Positions 35,267 to 42,964 of a DNA stretch of 64,000 nucleotides are shown in pieces. The position numbers and the translations under genes were made by a program. This stretch comes from Streptomyces acidiscabies (lineage in GTDB: Bacteria > Actinomycetota > Actinomycetes > Streptomycetales > Streptomycetaceae). Position 1 is the stretch's first letter; each line of letters opens with the position of its first letter. The stretch spans positions 3,348,001 to 3,412,000 of the forward strand of contig NZ_JAGJBY010000002.1 in the NCBI RefSeq assembly GCF_020010905.1, in the 5' to 3' direction. The notes under the pieces were generated by a model. The model saw only the letters and a program-made list of their open reading frames with translations, had not been told where the DNA came from and ran no database searches.

Positions 35267-36655
35267 ATGGCTCGTGTACGAAACATCGCCCTCGCCGCGC
35301 TCCTGCGCGAAGCGCACTGGTCCCAGGCCCAGGCCGCCGCCGCGGTCGCTCGTGTCGCTGTGGAGAGCGGAGCGGCCGAGTTGAAGGCCATCTCCCGCTC
35401 GCACATCGCCATGTGGGTCCAGGGCACGAAACCCAGCGGACAGGCGCCTCATATCCTGCGTGAGACGCTGTCCCGCAGGCTCGGCCGCCGCCTCACGCTC
35501 GCCGACCTCGGACTGGAAGCCGGGCCGACAGGCCCGGCTTCCAGCAGTCCTGACTGGAGCGCCGACCCTGTGACCGGGCTGGCCCAACTGGGAAGCGACG
35601 ACTTGGACATGCACCGACGCAAGCTGCTGGCGACCGCCGCGTACTCGGCAGCCGGCCTCACCCTGCCCGTCGCTTCGTGGTGGGCAGCCGCCCCGGCCGC
35701 AGCGGCGTCGCGCCAGGCAGTCTCCTTCCGGCTGGTGACTCAGGCCGACATCGACGATGTCCGCAAACTGACCGCCTTCTACTCCGCACGCGACCAGCAG
35801 CGCGGCGGAGCCGCAGGACGTTCGGCCCTGGCCGGCCATCTCCGTGACGAGGCTGTGCCGCTGCTGGGCAGCAGGTACCGAACACAACAGCACCGCCGGG
35901 ACACATACTCGGCCGTGGCGGAAATGACCTACCTCGCAGGATGGATGGCCTTCGACGCCTCCGAGCACCGCACCGCCCAGCGCTACCTCACCCTCGCCGC
36001 ACGCCTCGCGGCCGAGGCCGGAGACGGACCGCTGGGCGGCCATATCCTGCGCGCCCTCGCTCACCAAGCAGTCGACCTCGGGCACCCGCGCAGAGCACTC
36101 GACCTGGCTGATGCCTCCATGTCCCGCACCCACTACGGTCAGGCCACCTCGCGCGAGAAAGCCCTGATCGCGATCGTTCACGCCCGCGCCCTGGCCGCCG
36201 ACGGCGACCGCCTCAGCACCCTCGCGGCCATCAGCCGGGCCGAACGGAACCTCGCGCGCGCCGACAACGACGACGCACCCGGCCGCGTCGGCTTCTTCCA
36301 GGAAGCCTCCCTCTCCCACGAGACTGCCTGCGCCCTGCGGGACCTGGGCCATCCGCTCGACGCGGAAGCCCATTTCCAGCACAGCGTCGCCACCCGCCGC
36401 CGACAGCAGTACGCCCGCACCCACAGCGTGACCCTCGGCTACCTCGGAGCCGTCCAGGTCCAGCAAGGACACCTCGACGAGGCGTGCGGCACCTGGGGGC
36501 AAGCCCTCGACGCCATGGCAGGCGTCCAGTCCGGCCGTGCCCGCGACGTCATCGTCCGTATGCGCGGCGACCTCTCGCCCGTACGGCAACGGGGAGGCCG
36601 TCACGTCGCCGAACTCGACCGTCGGGCACGGGAGATGCTGCGCGCCATAAGCTGA
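35267..36655 (+). CDS. HTH/TPR regulator (Tat-signal-like linker), divergent to lanthipeptide operon
   Basis: A 462-residue protein from ATG 35267 (GAGGGG upstream). N-terminus: HTH-like region (LAALLREAHWSQAQAAAAVARV, SRSHIAMWVQGTKPSG). Residues about 110-145 have the MHRRKLLATAAYSAAGLTLPV stretch that looks like a Tat signal but is a common linker in Streptomyces regulators of this type. The rest is TPR helices (AQRYLTLAARLAAEAGDGPLG; ALIAIVHARALAADGD). It probably controls the lanthipeptide operon, judging by divergence and the palindrome between them. Confidence 0.78.
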   Translation: MARVRNIALAALLREAHWSQAQAAAAVARVAVESGAAELKAISRSHIAMWVQGTKPSGQAPHILRETLSRRLGRRLTLADLGLEAGPTGPASSSPDWSADPVTGLAQLGSDDLDMHRRKLLATAAYSAAGLTLPVASWWAAAPAAAASRQAVSFRLVTQADIDDVRKLTAFYSARDQQRGGAAGRSALAGHLRDEAVPLLGSRYRTQQHRRDTYSAVAEMTYLAGWMAFDASEHRTAQRYLTLAARLAAEAGDGPLGGHILRALAHQAVDLGHPRRALDLADASMSRTHYGQATSREKALIAIVHARALAADGDRLSTLAAISRAERNLARADNDDAPGRVGFFQEASLSHETACALRDLGHPLDAEAHFQHSVATRRRQQYARTHSVTLGYLGAVQVQQGHLDEACGTWGQALDAMAGVQSGRARDVIVRMRGDLSPVRQRGGRHVAELDRRAREMLRAIS

Positions 36656-36721
36656 CCGCAAGGCAGACCCGCAGAGAAGGACAGTGGCTGCCGGACCAGC
36701 GAATCCCGGAGAGAGGAACGA

Positions 36722-37210
36722 GTGCCGATGGCAACGTACGAGGTCGAATCGGTCGCGACGGTCCTTGGAGGCCACACCCGTGTTCAGGACGACTACCAGG
36801 GCGGGGTCGAGTCGGTCATCCGGCTGAACGACACCTGCCCGCTCGAAACGCTCCAGGGGATCGGGGAGTTCTCCCATCTGACGGTGGTCTGGCGGTTCCA
36901 CCTGGCGCGACCTGAGGACGTCCAGCTCCACGCGCGCAGCCCACGAGGAAACTCGGTCTGGCCCGCGACCGGCACATTCGTCCACCGCAACCACCGACGC
37001 CCCAACCAACTGGCGATCAGCCACCCGAGACTGCTCAGGGTGGACGGTCGGGACCTCGTCGTCACCGACCTGGACGCCGTCGACGGAACCCCCGTCCTCG
37101 ACATCGCACCGTACTTCGAACAGATGGGTCCCCGAGGCCGGGTCCACCAGCCCGCCTGGCCGGGCGAGATGCTCACAGCCTACTGGCTCGACGCCTCGAA
37201 ACGTCCGTAA
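36722..37210 (+). CDS. trmO: TrmO/TsaA-like tRNA m6t6A methyltransferase-type protein
   Basis: A 162-residue single-domain protein of the TsaA fold. Recognisable segments: TRVQDDYQGGVESVIRL, then FSHLTVVWRFHLA, ARSPRGN near residue 75, PATGTFVHRNHRRPNQLAIS, VTDLDAVDGTPVLDIAPY. The family uses SAM to N6-methylate threonylcarbamoyladenosine 37 in tRNA; actinobacterial copies may have other substrates. GTG 36722 fits best with GAGAGG five bases upstream; ATG 36728 is possible. It follows the regulator by 66 bp. Confidence 0.82.
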   Translation: MPMATYEVESVATVLGGHTRVQDDYQGGVESVIRLNDTCPLETLQGIGEFSHLTVVWRFHLARPEDVQLHARSPRGNSVWPATGTFVHRNHRRPNQLAISHPRLLRVDGRDLVVTDLDAVDGTPVLDIAPYFEQMGPRGRVHQPAWPGEMLTAYWLDASKRP

Positions 37211-37611
37211 CCCTGCTCCCCTCGGCCGCTCGTTGTCGGCGGCGGTGATCCGGCCCTGTGAGACACCGAGATCTCCCGCACCGGAGACTCTGCGTCGCTG
37301 CGGACGCTGTCCCGGGGAACGGAGGCGCAGACTCGGGAAGCCGAGAACGTCGTACGCGAACTCTTCGACGTCGTTGCCCCCTCCGCCTCCGTGACCGTCC
37401 TCCCAGAGGCTGGTGCGGAGTCGGCCGTACTGCTCAACGCCTCCGTCGAAAAAACCGGTGCCTGCGGGGAGTCTGCGCATATCAGGTGCCAGGACGACAC
37501 CGTCGAGCGGGTTCACCGTTCCGAACAGAGAGACGGCCCTCCGGGCGGGCGAGGAGTTCTTCTTCTTGACTGGGGCGTGCATTCTGCCGGCGTCAGGCCG
37601 CGAGTCCCTGT
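37211..37611. other. Intergenic region with a coding-like stretch
   Basis: Between convergent genes. A plus-strand stretch near 37258-37450 reads like a protein piece (TREAENVVRELFDVVAPSAS) but lacks a start, and I recognise no family; perhaps a gene remnant. No clear terminator hairpin with T-run was seen. Confidence 0.4.
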
Positions 37612-38508
37612 TCACAGGTGTGCCCCGTCCGACAAGCGAGTCAGGACGCGGTGTTCGGCACGTGCGGCTCGGCCGGTGGGGTTGAGGGCGAGCTGGGTGG
37701 CGCAGTGGAGCGTGACGAGGGAGACGAGGGTGCGGCGCTCGCAGGTACTGAGTCGGCGGCCGTAGCCCTGGAAGAACGCGGTGCGCAGGTGGCCGTGGTT
37801 GATCCAGCGGCAGGCGATGTGGATGAGGTCGTACACCACGGGGGCGAAGCGGCTGGCGCTGAAGTCGGTCAGGGCGAGTCGGCGTGTGGTTGTGGACCGT
37901 ACCCAGGAGTCTTCATGGAAGGCGCCGTGGATGAAGCCGATCTCGTTGACTTCCGCTTCGCGGAGGTGCGCGATGCGGTCTGCGGCGAAGGCACGTTCGT
38001 CCGGGGACAGGGGCGAGGGCTGCATCAGGGTGAGGATGCGGTCGGCGCGGTCGGCTGTCTCCCGCAAGGCTGTCCGGGCGGCGGCCAGGGCGCGGGGCGC
38101 GGGCTGGAGGGCGTGGTGGAGTGAGGCGAGGAGGGTGCCGGCGCTGCGGTAGGTGTGGATGTAGGTGTCGGGGAGCAGCCGGGTGCGGGTGACGGGGATG
38201 CCGGGGAGGGCTGTGGTGATGAGGGTGAGACGGGGGTGGGATGCGGCAACGAGACAGGGGACGCTGGCGGCGTCGAGGGCGCCCAGGACACAGGAGTGGG
38301 CGTAGATTTCCCGCTGGAAAGACCGGAGGCTCGTCGCACGTTTGACGATGTATCGGCGGCCGTCGGGTCGGATGGCGTGCCAGGAGTAGTGGTCGAGCAC
38401 GGGATACAGCTCGACGGGGCCCAGGACGCTCTCGATCCAGGTCTCCAGCGGGGACAGGGGCGACGGCGGGATGATCACTGGCTGTACGGAGCGGGTCATC
38501 ACGCTCAT
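37612..38508 (-). CDS. Kinase-like protein (APH fold) with altered catalytic motif
   Basis: A 298-residue protein of the aminoglycoside/choline kinase-like fold. RRYIVKRATSLRSFQREIY gives the lysine strand; FIHGAFHEDSW stands where HGDxxxxN is usual, so the catalytic Asp is Ala; ALTDFSASRFAPVVYDL keeps the metal-binding Asp. Kinase activity is doubtful. ATG 38508 overlaps the stop of a 57-residue ORF (ATGA), which supports this start. It lies next to fragments of a broken helicase gene. Confidence 0.72.
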   Translation of the reverse strand: MSVMTRSVQPVIIPPSPLSPLETWIESVLGPVELYPVLDHYSWHAIRPDGRRYIVKRATSLRSFQREIYAHSCVLGALDAASVPCLVAASHPRLTLITTALPGIPVTRTRLLPDTYIHTYRSAGTLLASLHHALQPAPRALAAARTALRETADRADRILTLMQPSPLSPDERAFAADRIAHLREAEVNEIGFIHGAFHEDSWVRSTTTRRLALTDFSASRFAPVVYDLIHIACRWINHGHLRTAFFQGYGRRLSTCERRTLVSLVTLHCATQLALNPTGRAARAEHRVLTRLSDGAHL

Positions 38509-38678
38509 TCCCCCGCTTCTGTGAGGAGGGCGAGGAACTCGGTGTCGTAGGCCGCGAGTTGTTGCCGGGGGTCGGTGCAGGAGCCGAAGCGGTGGGCTTG
38601 CCGGGTCAGGGAGAACAGCAGGTTCTCCGTGATGGCAAGGATGCGGTCGAAGGATGTGTGGGGCAGGGGAGTGGTCAT
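38505..38678 (-). CDS. 57-residue ORF coupled to the kinase-like gene
   Basis: MTTPLPHTSFDRILAIT at the N-terminus, ending FLALLTEAGE. The codon usage is strongly Streptomyces-like. The TGA overlaps the kinase-like ATG. The peptide is amphipathic and helical with two conserved-looking aromatics; no family known. An AGGTG motif lies 9 bases before the start. Probably a real small gene that works with or regulates its neighbour. Confidence 0.6.
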   Translation of the reverse strand: MTTPLPHTSFDRILAITENLLFSLTRQAHRFGSCTDPRQQLAAYDTEFLALLTEAGE

Positions 38679-38829
38679 GTGATGGACACCTGTGCCGCGG
38701 TGCGCGGATGGGTGAGAAGGCAGGAGATGGCGGTGGACCCGGCAAGTGCCGGCTGTTCGCCTTTCCAGACTCTTCTATTGGTCCGGAAAGGGTTTTTCTG
38801 CTCACTTCCTCGTTTCTGGGAAATCTACG

Positions 38830-39145
38830 CCTAGGGGCCAGAAGCTGCTGGTGTCGTTCTGCTTTAAGTTTTCCTTGACGGTATTTCTGGACGCAGGTGT
38901 ACAGCCAGCTGCGAGGGTGCAACAGGATGGGCTTTTCGATGACGCAGCTACTCGGGATGTCCAGGTGGCCGTAGTGGTCCTTGAATTCGGTTACGAATTT
39001 GATGTGCAGGCCCCAGCGGTATTGCCGTGAATCCCAGATGAAGCCGATACGGTTCAGGCTTTCGTGCTGCTCCGGGGTGAGTCGATCTGGGTGGGAGCGA
39101 AATCGTCGGTATCGTAGGCAGGCAGGTGCCGCCACGAGTCGGACC
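38830..39145 (-). pseudogene. Helicase-associated (HA) domain remnant
   Basis: LNRIGFIWDSRQYRWGLHI, VTEFKDHYGHLDIPSSC and YRQGKLKAERHQQLL match one HA repeat, a module repeated at the C-terminus of large Streptomyces DEAD/DEAH helicases (GFxWD, YGHLxVP, GKLxxER). It has no start of its own and is followed by non-homologous sequence. The N-terminal part of such a helicase lies at 40341-40877, on the same strand, so this is probably the cut-off tail. Confidence 0.65.
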
Positions 39146-39224
39146 GCACGCCGAACCGTGCGCTCTGAGGTGCGGGCCAGCCCGCTGTGCGGGTCCGTCT
39201 GCCCCAGGTCACGGTAGGCCGCAG

Positions 39225-40097
39225 TCACGGACGGTTCCGTACGGAGGTGGTGGTCCCGCTCTTCCGGACCGCGCCTGCGGCACTTACGGGAGGTTCTTCG
39301 GCCTGTTCGGTCTTCCGCTTCGGATCCTGGACATAGAGACCCCTCCCTCTCCTGGCGAGGAGCCCTTCCTCTTCCAAGGCGCACAGAACCCGACGCACAG
39401 TATTTTCGGTAGCGCCGAACGTCGCCCCTATCTCCAGCCGGGCAGGTATCGTGCGGCCGGCCCTCCAGACCCCTTCGTTCACCAGTTCAATAATGGCCTT
39501 CTTGAGGTATTCGGTATTCGGTGTCTCCGGCTCGCCGATCAGCCAGTTCACCCACATTCCGGGCCGTATGCACACCCGGAGAGTGTCCCCCTTGGGGGGA
39601 TCGGCTGGGTCGACCACCACGTACCCTCTTCCGGGGAAGAAGAGCAGAATTCCGTCTGCTTCCAGTTTCCGGGCAGCTTTTTCGAAGGTCTTCCGGGTCA
39701 TCCCAATTCTCTCGGCCAGGAAGTCGAGCGGGATTCTGTGGTTCATTTTGCAAGTTTTTCCAGAAAACTCCTGCCGGAGGATCCTCTCCGCTCGATCCAG
39801 GCTGGGAGTCGGAGCTTTACGGGTGCGGCGCCCGCCAGCTTTACGGGTGGAGCGTCCCCCTCCACGAGAACGGAGGGCAACCCTCCCCTGGAGGGCTCTG
39901 TGAACACTCCCGAAGGAACGGCCGACATATTTTGCTATTTCTCTGATGCTTCCTCCAGCCGAATATGCCTCACAGATCGCCTTCTGCATCTTTTCCTCTT
40001 CTTCTCCCTTAAGTCGGGCCGATTTCCCGGGTGCGCGTATTCCAGCCAGGTACTTTTTCCAGTCCAGGTCGGATTTCTCTTCGGCTACGACACTCAC
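39225..40097 (-). CDS. HTH regulator with SIREIA-type helix and GntR-like winged helices
   Basis: A 290-residue protein from GTG 40097 (AAGGA seven bases upstream; frame open to 40223). Residues about 30-60: AICEAYSAGGSIREIAKYVGRSFGSVHRAL, the HTH found in many Streptomyces mobile-element regulators, followed by VALRSRGGG. Then a winged-helix part (RIPLDFLAERIGMTRKTFEKAA, ADGILLFFPGRGYVV) and a second GntR-like wing (TIPARLEIGATFGATENTVRRVL, EEGLLARRGRGLYV). The same layout, without the last part, forms the N-terminus of the methyltransferase fusion at 42965. GC content is lower than in its neighbours, suggesting separate transfer. It sits between two pieces of a broken helicase gene. Confidence 0.75.
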   Translation of the reverse strand: MSVVAEEKSDLDWKKYLAGIRAPGKSARLKGEEEEKMQKAICEAYSAGGSIREIAKYVGRSFGSVHRALQGRVALRSRGGGRSTRKAGGRRTRKAPTPSLDRAERILRQEFSGKTCKMNHRIPLDFLAERIGMTRKTFEKAARKLEADGILLFFPGRGYVVVDPADPPKGDTLRVCIRPGMWVNWLIGEPETPNTEYLKKAIIELVNEGVWRAGRTIPARLEIGATFGATENTVRRVLCALEEEGLLARRGRGLYVQDPKRKTEQAEEPPVSAAGAVRKSGTTTSVRNRP

Positions 40098-40332
40098 GGT
40101 GGGTTCCTTGTTCTCGGTGATCTTTGTCGGGTCCGCGGGTGCGATCAGGGGGCCGGATGAGGTGGTCCGGCAGAGGAAGCTGCCCTGGCCCCTGCCGGGC
40201 CCCGGCGGGGGTGGTCTGGTCACAGCCGCCCCTATTACCGCCAGGGGTACCGGGCCCCACGGTGTACCGCATCGCTGTGTGCGTTGATCCGCATGTGTCG
40301 CGATGGAGAACTTTTAACGACTCGAATAATCG

Positions 40333-40350
40333 CCCGAAATTCATTTCGGG
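40333..40350. promoter_or_regulatory. Palindrome CCCGAAATTCATTTCGGG with T-run on plus side
   Basis: Perfect 8-bp arms around TC, followed on the plus strand by GGAGTTTTTG. It is 236 bp upstream of the HTH gene start and at the junction where the helicase frame ends. Could be an operator of the HTH protein or a terminator. Confidence 0.45.
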
Positions 40351-40877
40351 GAGTTTTTGTGGATGCCACCCTTCGTCTCGCTTGGGTCTTTTGTGGACGC
40401 CCCAGTCGACTCCGAGTGCGGTGAGTGTGCCTCGGAGAGGACGCCGAGGCTCGCGTACGTGCAGGCGATGGTCGTGGGTCCGGCCGTGGTGCCGAGCTGG
40501 GCGAGGCGGATCGGATCGACGGTCACGGCCGTGTCGACCGGCGGCTTGAGGTAGTGGCCGCGCTTGGCGTTGAGGACTTCCCTGTCGGAGCACACCGCGA
40601 CGATCCGGCCCATGGCCGGCCGTCCCAGGAAGCGTGTCCATTCCTGCATCGTCTGGTGGGTGAGGTCCAGAGCCGGAAGGACGACCAGGCGCCGGTTCTC
40701 CTGCGTGGCGGCGACATGGTGCGCCACTTCGGCCCCGACGAGGGTTTTTCCGGTGCCGCAGGGCAGGACGACGGTCGTGCGTGAGGAGCCGGCCAGGACC
40801 TTGAGTGCCTGTTCGGTGGCCTCGCGCTGATGAGGACGCAGTTCGGGCGGTGTATGGAGGAGCAACGGTGTTCTCAT
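40341..40877 (-). pseudogene. DEAD/DEAH helicase, truncated N-terminal part
   Basis: A 178-residue fragment: PPELRPHQREATEQALKV (Q-motif-like), TTVVLPCGTGKTLVGAEV (Walker A), VVLPALDLTHQTMQEW (motif Ia), TIACTYASLGVLSEAH. The next element, VDEAH motif II, is missing; the frame instead runs into unrelated sequence and stops. This is the start of the large helicase-plus-HA protein family of Streptomyces islands. The likely tail is at 38830-39145. Confidence 0.75.
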
Positions 40878-40972
40878 GTCGTGTCGGGGGAACGGGGAAG
40901 CGGAGCAGCCGGTGCGGTTGGCGGCGGACGGCGGGGGACGCCGGTCTTCAGCTGTCGTGCCGTCTTCGGCCC

Positions 40973-41884
40973 TCAGCCGGTGGTGAGGATGGCGTCGAGG
41001 ACGACCGGCTTGTGGTCGGAGACCCGGCCGGTGTCGTGGGTGCGGTAGGCGTGGACGGTGAGGTTGTGGACGAGGATGTGGTCGAGGCGCATTGGGGTGG
41101 GCTCGTTCGGGTAGTAGTGGCCCACCGTTGCGGCCCGGGGCTGACGGGTGAGGGTTTCCGGGTCCTGCCAGCCGGAGTTCAGCAGGACCTGAAAGGCGCG
41201 GGTGTCGGCGTCCCCGAAGGTGCCGTCGGCTTGTACGAGGCGGTAGCGGGTCTGGAGGTTTGGGGGGACGTCACTCCAGTCGATGACGTCGCCGGGGTGC
41301 GGGGTGTTGAGGTCGCCCATGAGCAGGGCCCGGCCGGGTTCGCCGGGGAAAGGCCCGGCGTAGTCGGTCATCCATCCGGTCTCGGCGAGGCGGGTTGCGC
41401 CGTCGGTCCAGCTCAGGTGTGTGGCCAGGACGTTGAGGTCACCGCTGCCGTCGGACGGGGCGCCGTGAGGGCGTAACCGGGCCTTGATGAGGGCGTGGTG
41501 GAAGGTCTCGGCGCCGCGCAGCCGGGCCTCGACCAGGGAGAACCGGGTGGGGTTGTGCAGGAGCATCGTGTAGTTGCGGCTGGCGCCGACCCGGGAGGGC
41601 GCCATCTTGGTGATGGCCAGGCCGAGTTCGGCCGCGACCATCTCGGCGCGGTCTTTCTCGTCCCAGCGGGTGCATTCCTGGAGCGCGAGGATGTCCGGGC
41701 CGAGGTCGGCGAGGTAGCCGACCTGGGCGTCGAGCCGTACCTCGCCGGCGCCGTCGAGCCCGCCGTTGAGCAGGTTCCAGCTGACCGCGCGGAACAGGAG
41801 GCCGGCCGGGGACAACGAGGCGGAATCAGAGGGCGCGGTGGGCGAGGTGAGAGTGCCGCCGGGCGCGGTGGTCTTGGTGTTCAT
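40973..41884 (-). CDS. Endonuclease/exonuclease/phosphatase family protein
   Basis: A 303-residue EEP protein from ATG 41884 (AGGACAGG upstream). FRAVSWNLLNGGLDGAG (strand with Asn), DILALQECTRWDEKD (metal-binding Glu), LNVLATHLSW, ALLMGDLNTPH (GDLN), MRLDHILVHN and RVSDHKPVVLDA (catalytic His) are all present. The first 25 residues are a Thr/Ser/Pro tail. It is paired with a second EEP gene 80 bp upstream. Substrate unknown. Confidence 0.85.
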   Translation of the reverse strand: MNTKTTAPGGTLTSPTAPSDSASLSPAGLLFRAVSWNLLNGGLDGAGEVRLDAQVGYLADLGPDILALQECTRWDEKDRAEMVAAELGLAITKMAPSRVGASRNYTMLLHNPTRFSLVEARLRGAETFHHALIKARLRPHGAPSDGSGDLNVLATHLSWTDGATRLAETGWMTDYAGPFPGEPGRALLMGDLNTPHPGDVIDWSDVPPNLQTRYRLVQADGTFGDADTRAFQVLLNSGWQDPETLTRQPRAATVGHYYPNEPTPMRLDHILVHNLTVHAYRTHDTGRVSDHKPVVLDAILTTG

Positions 41885-41964
41885 GGCCTGTCCTGGAAGG
41901 GAAGAAGCGGGGAGCGGACGTCTCCCGCGAGGGGCGGAGAGTGCCTCTCGCGGGAGACGGCGGG

Positions 41965-42915
41965 TCAGTGGATGCTGAGGTCGTACGGGGGCAGGGGGGT
42001 GATAGTGCGGCGCTGGGCTTCGATGAATTGCCGTCGGCTGTAGACGACTTCGACGGCCCTGTGGTCGGAGAAGTCGACGTCGTGGACGATGACGTCGATG
42101 ACCGCGGTGACCGTGCGCGGGTCGTTGTACACGCGGTCGATGCGGCGTGGTCCTCCTTGTTCCTGGGACGAGGCGGCGTGGCCGGCGGTGTGGTCGAGGG
42201 CGCGGGGGAGGCCGAGGGTGTGGGCGGCATAGCGGGCGGGGTCGTGCAGGCCGCACTCCAGGAGGGTCTCGTCGAGGTAGGTGCAGCTGATGCGGGAGCC
42301 GTCCGGGCTCGCGTTGCTGCGGTGGACCCTGTGGGGCCGGTCGGTGATACCGGGGCTGGACCAGTCGATGTGCGCGACGGTCTCTCCGTGGGGCAGCGGG
42401 TATTCGTTGGCGTCCCCGCCGCCGATGAACGAGCAGCCGGTCTTCATCTTGTCGGCGAAGGCGGTGATCTCGTCGGCCTCCCGTTCGCGTCCCCGGGGTG
42501 AGTTGAAGGCGGCGTGCCAGCTGAGGAGGACGATGTCGCGGTCGGGGACCTCGGGGAGACGGACGATCACGTTGGTGGGCGGGGTGCGCCAGATGCCGGC
42601 GGGGTGGTCGTACTGGCGGACGATCTCGAACGTGGCGGTGTTCACGAACAGGCCGGTGGGGTTACGGCCCAGGCCCGGCGTGCCGAGGAAGCCGCGCATG
42701 CCGAGGGCGGTCTCGGCGGCGTGCAGGCGGCGGTGGCCGTCGTCGCGGCTGTAGGTCAGTTCCTGGCGCAGGAGGATGTCCGGCCGGAGCCCGGTGAGGA
42801 AGTCGTGGGCGTCGTGCCACCGCTTCGGGAGCCGGCCGTTCTTGGCACGGCCGCCGTCGTGCTCCAGGTTGAAGGTGACCACTTTGATCACGGGCTCGTC
42901 GTACGTGGTGCTCAC
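41965..42915 (-). CDS. Endonuclease/exonuclease/phosphatase family protein, divergent motifs
   Basis: A 316-residue protein from GTG 42915 with GGAGGATC upstream. IKVVTFNLEHDGG, RPDILLRQELTYSRDD (the metal-binding Glu is kept but the order is RQE), VLLSWHAAFNS, CSFIGGGDANEYP (GDAN for GDxN), RRIDRVYNDP, VDFSDHRAVEVVY. So the EEP active site is probably intact but with a loosened consensus. Downstream of the winged-helix/methyltransferase fusion gene by 50 bp. Confidence 0.82.
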   Translation of the reverse strand: MSTTYDEPVIKVVTFNLEHDGGRAKNGRLPKRWHDAHDFLTGLRPDILLRQELTYSRDDGHRRLHAAETALGMRGFLGTPGLGRNPTGLFVNTATFEIVRQYDHPAGIWRTPPTNVIVRLPEVPDRDIVLLSWHAAFNSPRGREREADEITAFADKMKTGCSFIGGGDANEYPLPHGETVAHIDWSSPGITDRPHRVHRSNASPDGSRISCTYLDETLLECGLHDPARYAAHTLGLPRALDHTAGHAASSQEQGGPRRIDRVYNDPRTVTAVIDVIVHDVDFSDHRAVEVVYSRRQFIEAQRRTITPLPPYDLSIH

Positions 42916-42964
42916 GGAGATCCTCCTCGGAGTCCGGGTGGTGGTACGCGGAAGAGCGGGAGCG

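Noticed and set aside
35105..37615. 836-residue minus-strand frame
   Set aside because: Exact antisense of the HTH/TPR regulator and the TrmO-like gene, Gly/Val-rich with no domain.
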